Source: Bathynomus jamesi (taxonomy: Eukaryota; Arthropoda; Malacostraca; Isopoda; Cirolanidae). From it: DNA of 64,000 bases. The DNA is taken from contig JAJOZX010002583.1 in the NCBI GenBank assembly GCA_023014485.1, forward strand, positions 1 to 64,000, in the 5' to 3' direction. Shown piece by piece: positions 22,851 through 32,880 of the stretch (positions are counted from its first letter, which is position 1; every line of letters starts with the position of its first letter). The notes under the pieces were generated by a model. The model was not told where the DNA came from. It ran no database searches and saw only the letters and a list, made by a program, of their open reading frames with translations. The position numbers were made by a program, and so were the translations under genes.

Positions 22851-24525
22851 TTAAGCTAGACTAAAAACTTACGGACTTGGAGATCCTATTAGGTCCAACC
22901 TCAGGGTTGCTGACTCGATGTGGGCCTACCTTAGGCCTCAGTTGCATAAAATTAAGATAAAAAACAAAAGGGGCACTATTTATGGTCTTCCTTCTAAACC
23001 TTGCAACAACAACATAACCTGCACCATTGCACGATGCAACAACCTTGTATCTAAACAACCAAACTGAATTGCAAGAGAGCTCTCTATAAGACCACACCCT
23101 GTAAGTGCCGCATTCAACAAACGAGTAGGAAGGACGCGCAGCGCGCCAAAAAAATGATGCCACAAGAGTGCCCAAACAATGATGCCACAAGAGCCCAAAA
23201 ATGATAGCTCTAAATTAAGTGAATTTTTCACTAACCTTACAATTATGAGATGGATATATATACACCTTAACTTAATATATACAAGCAATGCTGCATCAAT
23301 CAGCTTAGTCATCATATCGCCTTGGGACAACAATGGTTCTTCCTCTTCTAGATTTTCTAACAGTAATAGATAAATATCCTATTCCTAATCCTGCTGATAT
23401 TTTTAGTAAGTTAGCTGGTAATAAATACTTCTCTAAGCTGGATATGTCACAAGCCTATGCACAGCTGGAGCTTGATGAAAAATCTAAGGATAGCACAACT
23501 ATAAATACTCACAAGGGTCTATTTCGTTATAATAGATTATGTTATGGTATTTCATCAGCTCCTGGCATTTTCCACAGAACTATTGGTCGCATATTAGATG
23601 GAATTTCAGATGTGGTATGTTACCTGGATGACATTATAGCTGAAAAAACAGAAGCAGAACATACGTCTAGTCTAAGGACAGTTATGCAGAAGTTAGAAGT
23701 TAGCAGCTGCTGGTTTAACTCTAAATAAGGAAAAATGTATCTGGATAACTAATGAAATTCAGTATTTGGGATTTAAGATTGATTCATTAGGTCTGCATCC
23801 TACTAAGGATAAAGTTGATGCTATTTGTAAGGCTCCTGCACCTACTAATGTCACTCAGCTTCAAGCATATCTAGGCTTGCTTAATTTCTACAGGAAATTT
23901 CTACCAAATGCTGCTACTACATTGGAACCACTAAATAAATTACTCAGGAAAGACACTAAATGGAGTTGGGGTAAAGAGGAACAGTCTAGTTTTCAACAGT
24001 CAAAGGAGCTCTTACTCAATTCTCATGTTTTAGTGCATTTTGATCCTAAACTACCTATAGTTGTAACTGCTGATAGCAGCTCATATGGCATTAGAGCAGT
24101 ACTTGCTCATAATATTAACGGGGAAGAAAGACTTATTTCTTTTGTTTCCCGCACTCTAAATACAGCAGAGAGGAATTATTCACAGGTAGAACGTGAAGCA
24201 TTAGCCTTAATCTTCGCAGTAAAAAAGTTTCATTTTTACTTGTGGGGTCAGCAGTTTACCCGAGTGACTGATCATAAACCATTGTTAGGGTTGTTTGCTC
24301 CGAATAAACAAATTCCTATCTTGGCTGCAGGACGAATACAACATTAGGCTCTCATGCTACAAGCCTATTCTTTCAATCTAGTGCACCGGTCAGGTAAGCA
24401 TTTGGGTAATGCTGATGCTTTAAGCCGGTTACCTTTAGATTCTTCCAATGAATGTGTCCCAATTCCAGCTGAATGGGTTCACTTAGTTGAATTTCTAGGG
24501 ACAACACCAGTTACAGCTATGATTA

Positions 24526-26893
24526 CACTGGTCAACAAAGATTTTTCATCAGAGTAAAATTTGTGGTGGCTGGATAGCATTTTTCATGCTGATTCCAAAA
24601 CTGCATTCAGATGTTTTTTAGCACGTATAGTTTTCAAGATGAAGGCATATATATAACTACACAGATTTAACCATTTTAAATAGGCAAAATACTAATATTT
24701 CAACATTTGATTGGGTTTATTTTATTGTGTTTTTTTAGTTTATTCATCTTATTTATTTCAATTATCTTAATTATACATCTTATGTATTTCAGGTGTGAGC
24801 TTTTACGTCTAGCAGCATTGTGATTCAGGCAACAACGCCGTGCTTTGTGTGTCAAAAGATCAGTCCAGTCCAAGAACTTGTTGTGTCAAGTTGGTGTACA
24901 TTTTTTTTAAATTTATAGTTTGCTCAGGTCAGTCAACATGCCTCGACAATGTAAGAATGACCCCGACAAGTTCTGTTTCGTATGCGGCCAGTTGACAACT
25001 AAAACACAGCGACGAAGTATTACAACCGACATTAAGAAAATATACAAGCTATACTTTGATTGCCATCTAGGTGACCAAGATAAACCATGGGCGCCACATC
25101 AAATCTGTTCTGGCTGTTCAAATGGATTACGTGATTGGCTTAACAAAAAGAAAGCTTCAATGCCATTTGCCATACCCATGATATGGAGGGAGCCGAGAGA
25201 TCATCATGAAGACTGTTATTTTTGTAGTGTGAACTTAATGGGGTTTTCTGCCAAGAACAAACACCAGATTGTATATCCAAACTTGGATTCAGCACGTAGA
25301 CCAGTAAAACATGATGAAACATTGCCCATTCCAATTCCCCCAAGTGATAGGCTAGATTCTATCATAGATGACATGGAAAGTGATGAAGGTGCAACTGGAG
25401 TTTCCGGACCATCTACAGAACCAGAGTACACTTTTGAAGGTAGACATTTAGAGCCTAAAAAGTTAACCCAAGGACAGTTGAATGATCTTGTTAGAGACTT
25501 ATCGCTGTCTAAAGAGAAATCAGAGCTTCTCGCCTCAAGACTAAAGGAGAACAATTTACTTGAGAACAATGTTCGTATTAGTTACTACCGAAAGCGGAAT
25601 TTTGAATTAACAGCATTCTTTTCAGTAGACGGTCCTCTCTGTTATTGCCATGACATCAATGGACTATTTACAGCCATATCTCAGACGTATGTGGCATCTG
25701 AGTGGCGCCTCTTTATTGATTCGTCGCAGAGAAGCCTGAAAGCAGTTCTTTTGCATAATGGTAATATAATGCCATCCATCCCCATTGCCCATTCCGTCCA
25801 TCTAAAAGAGACATATGACAATATGGATATACTACTGAAGGCAATCAAATACGACAGTCATCAATGGAATGTTTGTGGAGATCTAAAAGTTATAGGAATG
25901 CTTATGGGTATGCAGTCAGGATTCACAAAATTTTGTTGTTTCCTTTGCCTGTGGGACAGTCGCGCCACTATAGAACATTACACCAAAAGTGACTGGCCAC
26001 TTAGGTATACATATGTCCCAGGGATAAGGAATGTCCAGTCTGTCCCTTTAGTGGATCCCCAAAAGATCTATCTGCCACCTCTTCACATTAAACTTGGTTT
26101 AATGAAGAATTTTGTTAAAGCAATGGGTAAAGTCAATTCTGAAGGGTTCCAATACCTTTCAAGGAAATTTCCGAAGGTTACTGCAGCAAAATTGAAGGAA
26201 GGAATTTTTGTTGGGCCACAAATAAGGGAGGTTTTGAATGACACTGAATTTGAAAAAGTCCTAAGTCCGCTGGAATTGAAGGCTTGGCTGGCGTTCAAAT
26301 GGATATGTGAAAACTTTCTTGGAAGCAACAAGTCACCTGTGTATAAGGATGGAGTCAAGAACCTCCTTGATGCCTTCAAAGAAATGGAGTGTCGAATGTC
26401 GTTAAAAATTCACTTCGTGCATTCCCACTTAGATTTCTTTCCTGAAAACCTTGGTGCAGTGAGTGACGAGCAAGGAGAGCGCTTCCATCAAGATATTCAG
26501 ATGATGGAGAAGCGCTACCAAGGATATTGGAATGAAAGCATGATGGCGGACCATTGTTGGATGCTGTATCGTGACAATCCAGGCCAAATTTACAAAAGGA
26601 AATCACACTCACAGCGCTTTTAATAAAATAATGTATATATTCTTTATTTATAAGTACATTGAATAAGGTATATGATGTATTTGTTGTTTAGCATTCATAA
26701 GTGTGATCTATACATCCATAAATTTTCTTATAGCAATATCAAAAACTTAAAAATATCAAAACCAGTGTATCTATATAACTATACGTGCTAGAAAAAAAAT
26801 AAAACCAGATTCGGAATCAGCGCGAAACATGCATTAAGAAAAGTGTGATCATGTTTGTGATGAGAAAAAAAAGTTTAATTTTGTTGGCCAGTG
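24526..26893 (+). mobile_element. CACTR-ended DNA transposon, copy 2, structurally complete
   Basis: Ends CACTGGTCAACAAA and TTGTTGGCCAGTG; TTA duplicated at 24523-24525 and 26894-26896. Removing it with one TTA restores an open Gypsy reading frame across the site (ATG ATT ATT ACT CAG). Inner inverted similarity includes CTGATTCC and TAGCACGTATAGTT on both sides. It carries a single uninterrupted ORF of the expected length, so it is the best candidate for an autonomous member. Confidence 0.93.
24938..26623 (+). CDS. Candidate DDE transposase of the CACTR-ended family (intact)
   Basis: 561 residues from ATG 24938, chosen because it aligns with the start of copy 1. N-terminal zinc-like region: C13-X2-C16, H54-X2-C57-X2-C60, then a CYFC pair near 97. 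A Ser/Asp/Glu-rich linker spans about 120-190, with a conserved KLTQGQLNDLVRDLSLSKEK helix. Core: LFIDSSQRSLKAVLLHNGN (D261), WNVCGDLKVIGMLMG (D315), CFLCLWDSR, LPPLHIKLGLMKNFVKAM, SLKIHFVHSHLDFFPENLG and SDEQGERFHQD (E514). D261, D315 and E514 are my proposed triad, from conservation across four copies; this is inference. Basic C-terminus. No intron, unlike copy 4. Confidence 0.75.
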   Translation: MPRQCKNDPDKFCFVCGQLTTKTQRRSITTDIKKIYKLYFDCHLGDQDKPWAPHQICSGCSNGLRDWLNKKKASMPFAIPMIWREPRDHHEDCYFCSVNLMGFSAKNKHQIVYPNLDSARRPVKHDETLPIPIPPSDRLDSIIDDMESDEGATGVSGPSTEPEYTFEGRHLEPKKLTQGQLNDLVRDLSLSKEKSELLASRLKENNLLENNVRISYYRKRNFELTAFFSVDGPLCYCHDINGLFTAISQTYVASEWRLFIDSSQRSLKAVLLHNGNIMPSIPIAHSVHLKETYDNMDILLKAIKYDSHQWNVCGDLKVIGMLMGMQSGFTKFCCFLCLWDSRATIEHYTKSDWPLRYTYVPGIRNVQSVPLVDPQKIYLPPLHIKLGLMKNFVKAMGKVNSEGFQYLSRKFPKVTAAKLKEGIFVGPQIREVLNDTEFEKVLSPLELKAWLAFKWICENFLGSNKSPVYKDGVKNLLDAFKEMECRMSLKIHFVHSHLDFFPENLGAVSDEQGERFHQDIQMMEKRYQGYWNESMMADHCWMLYRDNPGQIYKRKSHSQRF

Positions 26894-27292
26894 TTATTAC
26901 TCAGTGGACTAAATCTGATCCTATTTTGTCTCATGTTTATCAGATGGTCTCTAGTGGTTGGCCTATGAAGGTGGACAGTTCTTACCAACCTTTCCACCAA
27001 AGACGCACAGAGTTGTCTATTCAGGATGGATATGTCCTTTGGGGGTCTCGGATTCTTATCCCAGACCTGGGCAAGTTTCTTTTGCTTAAAGAACTTCATT
27101 CCGATCATATGGGTGCTACTCGTCTGAAGGAACTGGCCCGAAGTTATTTTTGGTGGCCCTGACTGGATAATGACATCCTTCGCTTGTGAATTCATGCTCT
27201 CGGTGTTTGGGGTGACATGATACTCCTAAAAAGGGTTTTCCACATCCCTGGGAATGGCCTTCCCATCCATGGCACAGAATTCATATTGATTA

Positions 27293-28312
27293 CACTGCCC
27301 AACAAAAAAAAAAAATTTTGCTGCTGATTTAATTCTAAGACCTGTTTCTGGATAATATTGATGTGCTGATTTCAAAAATCACCTTAGATTTTGTCCATCA
27401 CATCAGGTTTTCGTGCAATGCAATATGCCTATTTTGGGTGATCCATGAAGAGCGCTTATCAAAATTGATGATTTTTGAGACCTGTTAACAGCTGTTTTGC
27501 TGTTAAAATTTTATCTGTGGAATACGCATATCTGTGCATTAAATCTAAAGGTCATGTACAACATATTAAAATCTTGGGTATCTGTGATTTCCCCAGGTGT
27601 GAGGTGACGTCATGGTCTGAGAGAGATTTCCCATTGGCGGAGTGAGAGCAGCCAGTTCCGCTAGTGACGTTACTTGTAAACTTTCAGCAGTTGGGTTGCA
27701 ACATGAGCATTAAAGTTCACTATCTCAACAGTCATCTGGATAAATTTCCAGAAAATCTTGGTGATGTTAGTGAAGAGCAAGGTGAAAGGTTCCACCAAGA
27801 TATCAAAGTGATGGAAGAACGATACCAAGGAAGATGGGATACCCATATGATGGCTGACTACTGCTGGAGCCTGCAAAGAGATTGTCTTGACATCTCTCAT
27901 TCTAGGAAGTCCTATAAGAGAAAATTTATCAGCACTGAAAAGTAAGAAAACAAGAAAAGAACAATGTTAAGAAAACTGGTCCCGTGCTTGCTTTAATATG
28001 GATTCATTTTTTGCTTATTTAAACACTTTTAATCACTTTATGTGTCAATATTACCATTGTATATTAAAGTTCACTCCCTGCACAATTGTTTACTTTTCCA
28101 TGCTGATTCTGAGTATGTAAAAACTTATTTTTTGAAAAGAAAAAAATTGGGCATAACCTTGCCAAAATGCGATATCTCCAAAATATTTGTATTTGATTGC
28201 TCGAAAACCTGACGTGATAGGCAAAAACTAAGGTGATTTTTAAAATCAGCACACCAAAGTTACCTAAAAACAGGTGTTAGAATTAAATCAGCAAAATTGG
28301 TGTTGGGCAGTG
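27293..28312 (+). mobile_element. CACTR-ended transposon, copy 3, deletion derivative
   Basis: 1,020 bp. Ends CACTGCCCAACA and TGTTGGGCAGTG; TTA duplicated at 27290-27292 and 28313-28315. Terminal inverted similarity extends about 120 bp. Removal with one TTA restores the Gypsy integrase codons for HIDYAGP. Only the last 93 codons of the transposase remain, so it is non-autonomous. Confidence 0.95.
27664..27945 (+). pseudogene. Transposase C-terminal remnant of copy 3
   Basis: The frame gives CNMSIKVHYLNSHLDKFPEN and SEEQGERFHQD, equivalent to about the last 90 residues of the intact protein, including the proposed catalytic Glu region. The N-terminal 80% is deleted. Confidence 0.88.
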
Positions 28313-29200
28313 TTATGCGGGTCCCATCAATCACCACTATCTTCTAGTCATTGTCGATGCTTATTCTAAATGGGTAGAGGTTCTTCCTACTACATCTGTC
28401 TTCATCCTCTACTATTCGTCTGTTACGTTCTATTTTTGACAGATTTGGCCTTCCAGTTGTTTTGGTTTCTGATAATGGCCCAAGTTTTACTAGTTCTGAT
28501 TTTTCTACGTTTTTGTCTTCCAGTGGTATTCGTCATGTTCGTACTGCTCCCTACCACCCATCTTCAAATGGCTTGGCTGAGAACATGGTCCGTTCTGTTA
28601 AGTCTGCCTTGCTTCATGCAAAGGGGGAGGGAATTCAGGTTGCTTTGGATCGCTTTCTCATGAAATACAGGTTGACACCCCATTCTACTACGGGTGTTGC
28701 ACCGTCCGAGTTGATGTTTGGCCGTTGTATTCGCTGTATTTTTTATCTTGTGCGTCCTCATGATTCTATTTGTCAAAGAGTTTACAGTCGGCAAGAGCGG
28801 CAAAAACGGGCCTTTGAACCTAAGACTCCTAGGACGCTAGAGCGGCTACCTCAAAATAAGGTCATGATTCGCAATTGCTCTCAGGATCCCAAGTGGGTAC
28901 CAGCTATAGTTAGAAGGCAGACTGGTCCTGTTTCCTACAGATGTGTAACTGAAGATGGTCGAATTCAGAATCGACATCAGGATCAGATTCTACCTCATTC
29001 TATGCCTTCTGCTACCCCTACTATTCATCCTATTCTGGAGTGTACACCTATTCCTACTACTCCAGAGAGTACCACTACTATTCCAACCGAAATGGAAACA
29101 CAATCCTCTCTGTCACCTGTGGCTGAGCCAGAGGAATCTACTGCACTTGGAGTTCGTCGTTCTACCGGGGTTAAAAAAGCCCTGGAACGTCTGAACTTGT

Positions 29201-29210
29201 AGGGGAGGAG
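29201..29210 (+). other. Gypsy polypurine tract
   Basis: AGGGGAGGAG directly abuts the right LTR start (TGTGGTAG at 29211), the expected plus-strand priming site. Confidence 0.85.
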
Positions 29211-29620
29211 TGTGGTAGATTGGTGTGACTAAAATCTGCAGATCGACACACAAAAAAAACACCTTAATAATAAAAACTAATATTGATCTGGCAGCACTGG
29301 TTTCGAAGGATTAGGGCGGATATGCAGCGATGATGTTTTGGGATGATCATTAGCATTGCGATTATGGATGTAGTGTTGATTGTCGTTGTACTATTGTGAA
29401 CTACTAGCCTATTTAGATATACTGATATAGCTATTGACTAACTAATAGACTGACAACTGCTAGACTAACGACTATTACTGGCTATCTAGAATATTGTCTG
29501 GAACTGTTGTTCTATACTTGAGGTGAGTCTATAATTATTTCGTTGTGTAACTTAATTTTGGTTATTGCACTGTATCTGTATATAGTGTGTGAACCATAGC
29601 CTTATCTACCGGTCACTACA
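29211..29620 (+). repeat. Gypsy right (3') LTR
   Basis: 410 bp, TGTGGTAG...CACTACA, colinear with 6429-6839. The right flank CCTGC lies inside what reads, on the minus strand, as a splice acceptor of the interrupted hAT gene. Confidence 0.93.
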
Positions 29621-29625
29621 CCTGC

Positions 29626-29806
29626 AATATGATATAGTTGTCGGTGGTGGGCACGCGCAACGATTTTTGTAGCGCCGCAACCGCAACCGCAACTCTGCTG
29701 AAATAGTTGCGCCGCACGCGCAAGCGCAACCCTTTTCAAAAAGTTGCGCCGCAAGCGCAAGCGCAACCAAAAATGTTGCGCCGCAACTGCCCACCTTTGC
29801 GAACCA
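29626..29806 (-). mobile_element. hAT 5' terminus with GCGCAAC subterminal repeats
   Basis: On the minus strand the stretch starts CAAAGGTGGGCAGTTGCGGC and carries many copies of GCGCAAC/TTGCGGCGC words, a hAT-like terminus with subterminal repeats. It ends in a pyrimidine-poor ATTGCAG acceptor directly before the Gypsy insertion. It probably belongs to the hAT whose coding end is at 5511-6428, in which case the Gypsy element sits at that gene's intron-exon border. The left terminus is not in the window. Confidence 0.6.
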
Positions 29807-30733
29807 TACATGATGAGGGTTTGTATCCCTATCATTTGCAATGTGTGCAAGCTCTTCAACCAGATGATTATGATAAACGTGTTCAATTTTGCCCGTGGAT
29901 GGTTATGCATCGCCAAATTCTTAATCGCATACTGTTTTGTGATGAAGCACAATTCATTCAGGATGGAATTAACAATAGACGAAATTCCCACTTGTGGTCC
30001 GCCGATAATCCCCACAGTATCATTGAAGGAAACTTTGAACATCAATTCTCGGTGAATGTTTGATGCAGTGTAGTTCGAGATCAGCTGATTGGACCGTTCG
30101 TTTTGGAACAACGATTAACTGCTGATATTTATCTGAACTTTCTGATGAACAAATTGCCACTTTTGATGGAGGATGTGCCCTTGGAGACAAGGCGCAGGAT
30201 GTTTTTTCAGCACGATGGGGCGCCACCACATTTTGGTCGTCATGTTACGGATTACTTGAATCACTAGTATGGGAATCGTTGGATTGGTAGTGCTAGTCCA
30301 ATATCGTGGCCCCCGAGATCTCCAGACCTAACCCTTGTAGACTTCTTTTCATGGGGCCTTATGAAAGAGATGGTCTACAAGACCAAAGTACAAACGAGAG
30401 AGGAACTCTTGCGTCGGATTATGGCTGCTGCTGCTTACATACGAGAACACCCCCGAAATAATTCAATGGGCAGTGGACTCTTGTTTGGAACGAGCAAGAC
30501 TGTGCATTGAAAACCGGGACAGACATTTTGAACATTTATAAGGTGCATCTCATAAGATGTAGCAATAAATACATCAGATTAATATTCTCGTTTATTTTTT
30601 TCGTGCACCTTAAAACGTCCGTAATTCCGCAACGGTTGGAAATGGCACCTATGTTGTTTTAACTTTTTCCTCGATATCACCTCCCCTCCAAATCATCCCT
30701 CATAGTATGGCCGAACGGTTGTGAAACACCCTG
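29807..30733 (+). pseudogene. Tc1/mariner transposase, DD41D type, 5'-truncated
   Basis: Reading across frame breaks gives DEAQFIQDGINNRRNSHLWS, FFQHDGAPPHFGRHVTDYLN and SWPPRSPDLTLVDFFSWGL. Residue count from the Asp of HDG to the final Asp of LVD gives 41 between, matching the DD41D spacing associated with rosa-like elements. The 3' UTR runs to CACCCTG at 30733, followed by TATA. The 5' part is lost at the hAT terminus. At least four frame breaks. Confidence 0.75.
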
Positions 30734-30804
30734 TATATAAAAACTGTTTTACCGCCCCTCCCGATATTTAAGCTTAAAAGTGATAGAAATATGATACTTT
30801 AAAC

Positions 30805-31665
30805 CAGGGCGGTGGAGTCGGAGTCGGAGTCGTGGAGTCGGAGTCGGAAGCAATTTTGGTGGTGCTGGAGTCGGAGTCGGAGTCGGTAAAAATGTACCGA
30901 CTCCGACTCCGACTCCGACCTCAATATAAATTTTAATAAAATATGTTTTTGTGTGTGATATCACTGGCAGCTATGGTGGTTAAACCACTTAAATGATAAA
31001 CACAATGTTTTCCATTTCAGACACTAATGCCATTAATTCATTTTTTCTTTTCAGATAATATTTTTTTATTTTTAATGCTTATTTAATTTCGAGTTCTTTC
31101 TAAATTTCATAAGTTTTTAACTTTCAAGTCTAAAACCCCTTTCACAATGGCAAAGACACTTCCAACAAAGTCTGCAGTTTTTTAATATTTTACAATAACC
31201 ACAGATGGGAAACATTTCGTGTGTCAGTATATGATAGAAGATGATGATGAAAAATTATGTGAAGCAAAAATCAGTGGTTTTACTGGCTCTGATAAAAATG
31301 CACCAACCAGAGCATCAAATTTGAAAAGACATTTGCAGTGTTTCCATCCCAAAATTTTAGAAGTTGTCATTGAGAAAGATAGTAATAAAAACCTTCCAAC
31401 TACTTCAAAGTTAACAAAAGATCAGAAATCTACTGAACGACGACAAGCACCACTTACAAGATTCTTTACTACAGACAAAGTTACCGTAACAATGACCACA
31501 GATGATGATGCCTCACGTGGTGGTGATGAAATGCCTCTTGTGTAATTATCATCATAGCAGATTTAGAATTAATATACCTTCGGAGTCGGAGTCGGATAGA
31601 CAAAAAATTGAGGAGTCGGAGTCGGAGTCGGAGTCGGTTTTTTATGTGCCGACTCCACAGCCCTG
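30805..31665 (+). mobile_element. hAT derivative with (GGAGTC)n subterminal arrays
   Basis: Ends CAGGGCGGTGGAGTCGG and its near complement; perfect 8-bp duplication CTTTAAAC (30797-30804 and 31666-31673). Arrays of GGAGTC occupy about 30812-30920 (both orientations) and 31575-31655. A truncated BED-finger ORF lies inside. The RNase H-like core is missing, so it is non-autonomous. Confidence 0.93.
31219..31545 (+). pseudogene. BED zinc finger relic of a hAT transposase
   Basis: 108 residues. A BED-type pattern spans CQY...KLC...ASNLKRHLQCFHP (Cys, Cys, His, His ligands) and is followed by a Lys/Thr-rich linker with APLTRFFTT. It stops at 31545 where the core should follow. It binds transposon ends in intact relatives. 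Confidence 0.7.
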
Positions 31666-31823
31666 CTTTAAACTATTTATTCAGTTAGCTTTAGATTCAA
31701 AATATCCTTTACAGAGGGGTAAAGAAACGAAACCATTTTTACGCCCCTCGCGTTATTTACTTCTGGGGATTAAACCCTAAAAACATCCCTAAGCGTTGAA
31801 TACAAACTAATTACTGCTTAATA

Positions 31824-32070
31824 CAGGGTGTTTATAAAGTCCCTATCTATTTCAGTGAAAACGTAGCAAAAAGGGTAAAATTCAATAACAATATAATAGA
31901 AGGCATACATTTAATAAATACTTAAGCATATGATTCTACATGAGCACCACTAGTATCTCTACAGAGTTCGAATCTGTCAGCAGCATTGTGGAACACATTT
32001 TGGAGCAACATTAGTGGTAATTTAACCCAAATGCGAAATTATGCTCTTTTATTGTACGCAAGTTAATTTT
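31824..32070 (-). pseudogene. Mariner-like element end with transposase C-terminus
   Basis: Terminus CAGGGTGTTTATAAAG at 31824 preceded by TA. On the minus strand the last codons read NVFHNAADRFELCRDTSGAH with a stop near 31937, typical of a Tc1/mariner C-terminus. The rest is gone. Confidence 0.6.
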
Positions 32071-32294
32071 TATTATTGTTTAGTAGCAATGTATTGTTTA
32101 ATCCAACCTATAAATGTAATTTTCATTATGGGATTAACTAGAGCCAGCACCAATTCTTAACAAATTACCAAAAGTTTTTATTATTATTATTTACGTTAGT
32201 CTCACGAGTTTTTTCGAATAGAATTTTCTTCCCGTTCACACTCCATTTTGGCTGTTTTATAATTTAGAATGCGGGATGTGTGGGTGACTTAATC
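32071..32294. other. No gene seen
   Basis: AT-rich stretch between a mariner relic and the SINE array; no signature. Confidence 0.4.
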
Positions 32295-32880
32295 GCGATT
32301 AGGTATCGATGGCGTAGTGATAAACATCGTTGATTACGATTCCACTTGTCCTGGGAACGAATTCTGCCGATAGCAGACGGCGAGCAGTTCACCCAATTGT
32401 TCATTCTTTCATGCTTCCATACAAAAAAAAATTGAATGCCAAGTACATGGGTAACCGTGGTACACTACAAAATGCTGAGAATCGGTTCTAAAACAAAGAA
32501 GTTAAGCGTTAAGAATAGCTAACCTAACTTAACTTACAACAGGTAATGTGCGATTAGGCATCGATGGCGTAGTGGTAAACATCGTTGATTACGATTCCAC
32601 TTGTCCTGGAATCGAATTCTGCCGAAAGCAGACGGCAAGAAGTTCACCCAGTTGTTCATTCTTCCATGCTTCCATACAAAAAAAAATTGAATGCCATGTA
32701 AATGAGTACCCGTGGTACACGACAAAATGCTGAAAATCAGTTCTAAAAATAAGAATTAAAGCGTTGAGAATAGCTAACCTAACCTAATTTACAACAGGTA
32801 ATGCGCGATTAGGCATCGATGGCATATTGATAAACATCGTTGATTACGATTCCACTGGCCCTGGGATCGAATTCTGCACT
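32295..32880 (+). repeat. tRNA-derived SINE in tandem, about 255-bp units
   Basis: Unit starts at 32295, 32550 and 32805 (third truncated). Each head has a pol III A-box-like TGGCGTAGTGGTAAAC and a B-box-like GGAATCGAATTC, then a tail with A-rich runs ending TAACCTAAC...ACAACAGGTAATG. The same unit occurs inverted at 41109-41421. Confidence 0.8.

Larger units (their letters stand above)
8486..23362 (-). mobile_element. BEL/Pao retrotransposon nested in Gypsy RT
   Basis: Perfect 5-bp duplication GTAAT at 8481-8485 and 23363-23367. LTR ends are TGTTATT...TAACA (plus-strand view). The left LTR 8486-9086 is the 3' LTR of this minus-strand element. The 5' LTR is 14843-14929 plus 22854-23362, split by the 14930-22850 element. 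The internal region 9087-14842 encodes gag through integrase with many breaks. Without the inner insertion the element would be about 6.9 kb. Confidence 0.95.
14843..23362 (-). repeat. BEL 5' LTR, split in two
   Basis: Segments 14843-14929 and 22854-23362 together equal the left LTR. The first base pair is CG instead of TG. The interruption point shows TTA duplicated (14927-14929 and 22851-22853) where the intact LTR has a single TTA at 8578-8580, an empty-site comparison within the same molecule. Confidence 0.93.
8190..24522 (+). pseudogene. pol: Gypsy RT and RNase H, split by insertions
   Basis: Part one, 8190-8485, runs from FPKLFGPTLG to ICGDYKVTANKAI; about 15 codons usual between EPN and ICGDYK are missing. 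The nested BEL element follows. Part two resumes at 23368 with IDKYPIPNP, then KLDMSQAYAQL and the catalytic YLDDI box (about 23625). A frameshift near 23705 leads into 23766-24346: connection domain and RNase H with VTADSSSYGI, EREALALIFAVKKF and DHKPLL. A TAG at 24346 precedes the final VHRSGKHLGNADALSRLPL segment. Removing the BEL plus one GTAAT joins the halves in frame. Confidence 0.9.
26897..29202 (+). pseudogene. Gypsy integrase, split by a 1-kb DNA transposon
   Basis: 26897-27162 encodes the start through an HHCC-like region (HSDHMGATRLKELARSYFWW); a stop and shift follow. 27240-27292 gives PSHPWH and HID. After the insertion (27293-28312) the frame resumes at 28316 with YAGP and VDAYSKWVEV, then after a break at about 28460 with VSDNGPSF and ENMVRSVK, the second and third catalytic motifs of the DDE core. 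28462-29202 is open to the end, with a Pro/Thr-rich tail just before the polypurine tract. Confidence 0.88.
6429..29620 (+). mobile_element. Ty3/Gypsy retrotransposon hosting nested insertions
   Basis: LTRs at 6429-6839 and 29211-29620 both have termini TGT(A/G)G...CACTACA. A PBS-like TGGCGACGAGG follows the left LTR and the polypurine tract AGGGGAGGAG (29201-29210) precedes the right one. Own sequence: 6429-8485, 23363-24525, 26894-27292 and 28313-29620, about 5 kb in total. Gag, protease, RT, RNase H and integrase appear in Ty3/Gypsy order. Flanks read GCTGC on the left and CCTGC on the right, a probable 5-bp duplication with one change. Several frame breaks mean the copy is inactive. Confidence 0.95.

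Noticed and set aside
29626..29806. Independent MITE with ends GTGGGCA...TGCCCAC
   Set aside because: Flanking octamers do not match and the left edge is the Gypsy duplication, so it is better read as one terminus of the hAT that hosts Gypsy.
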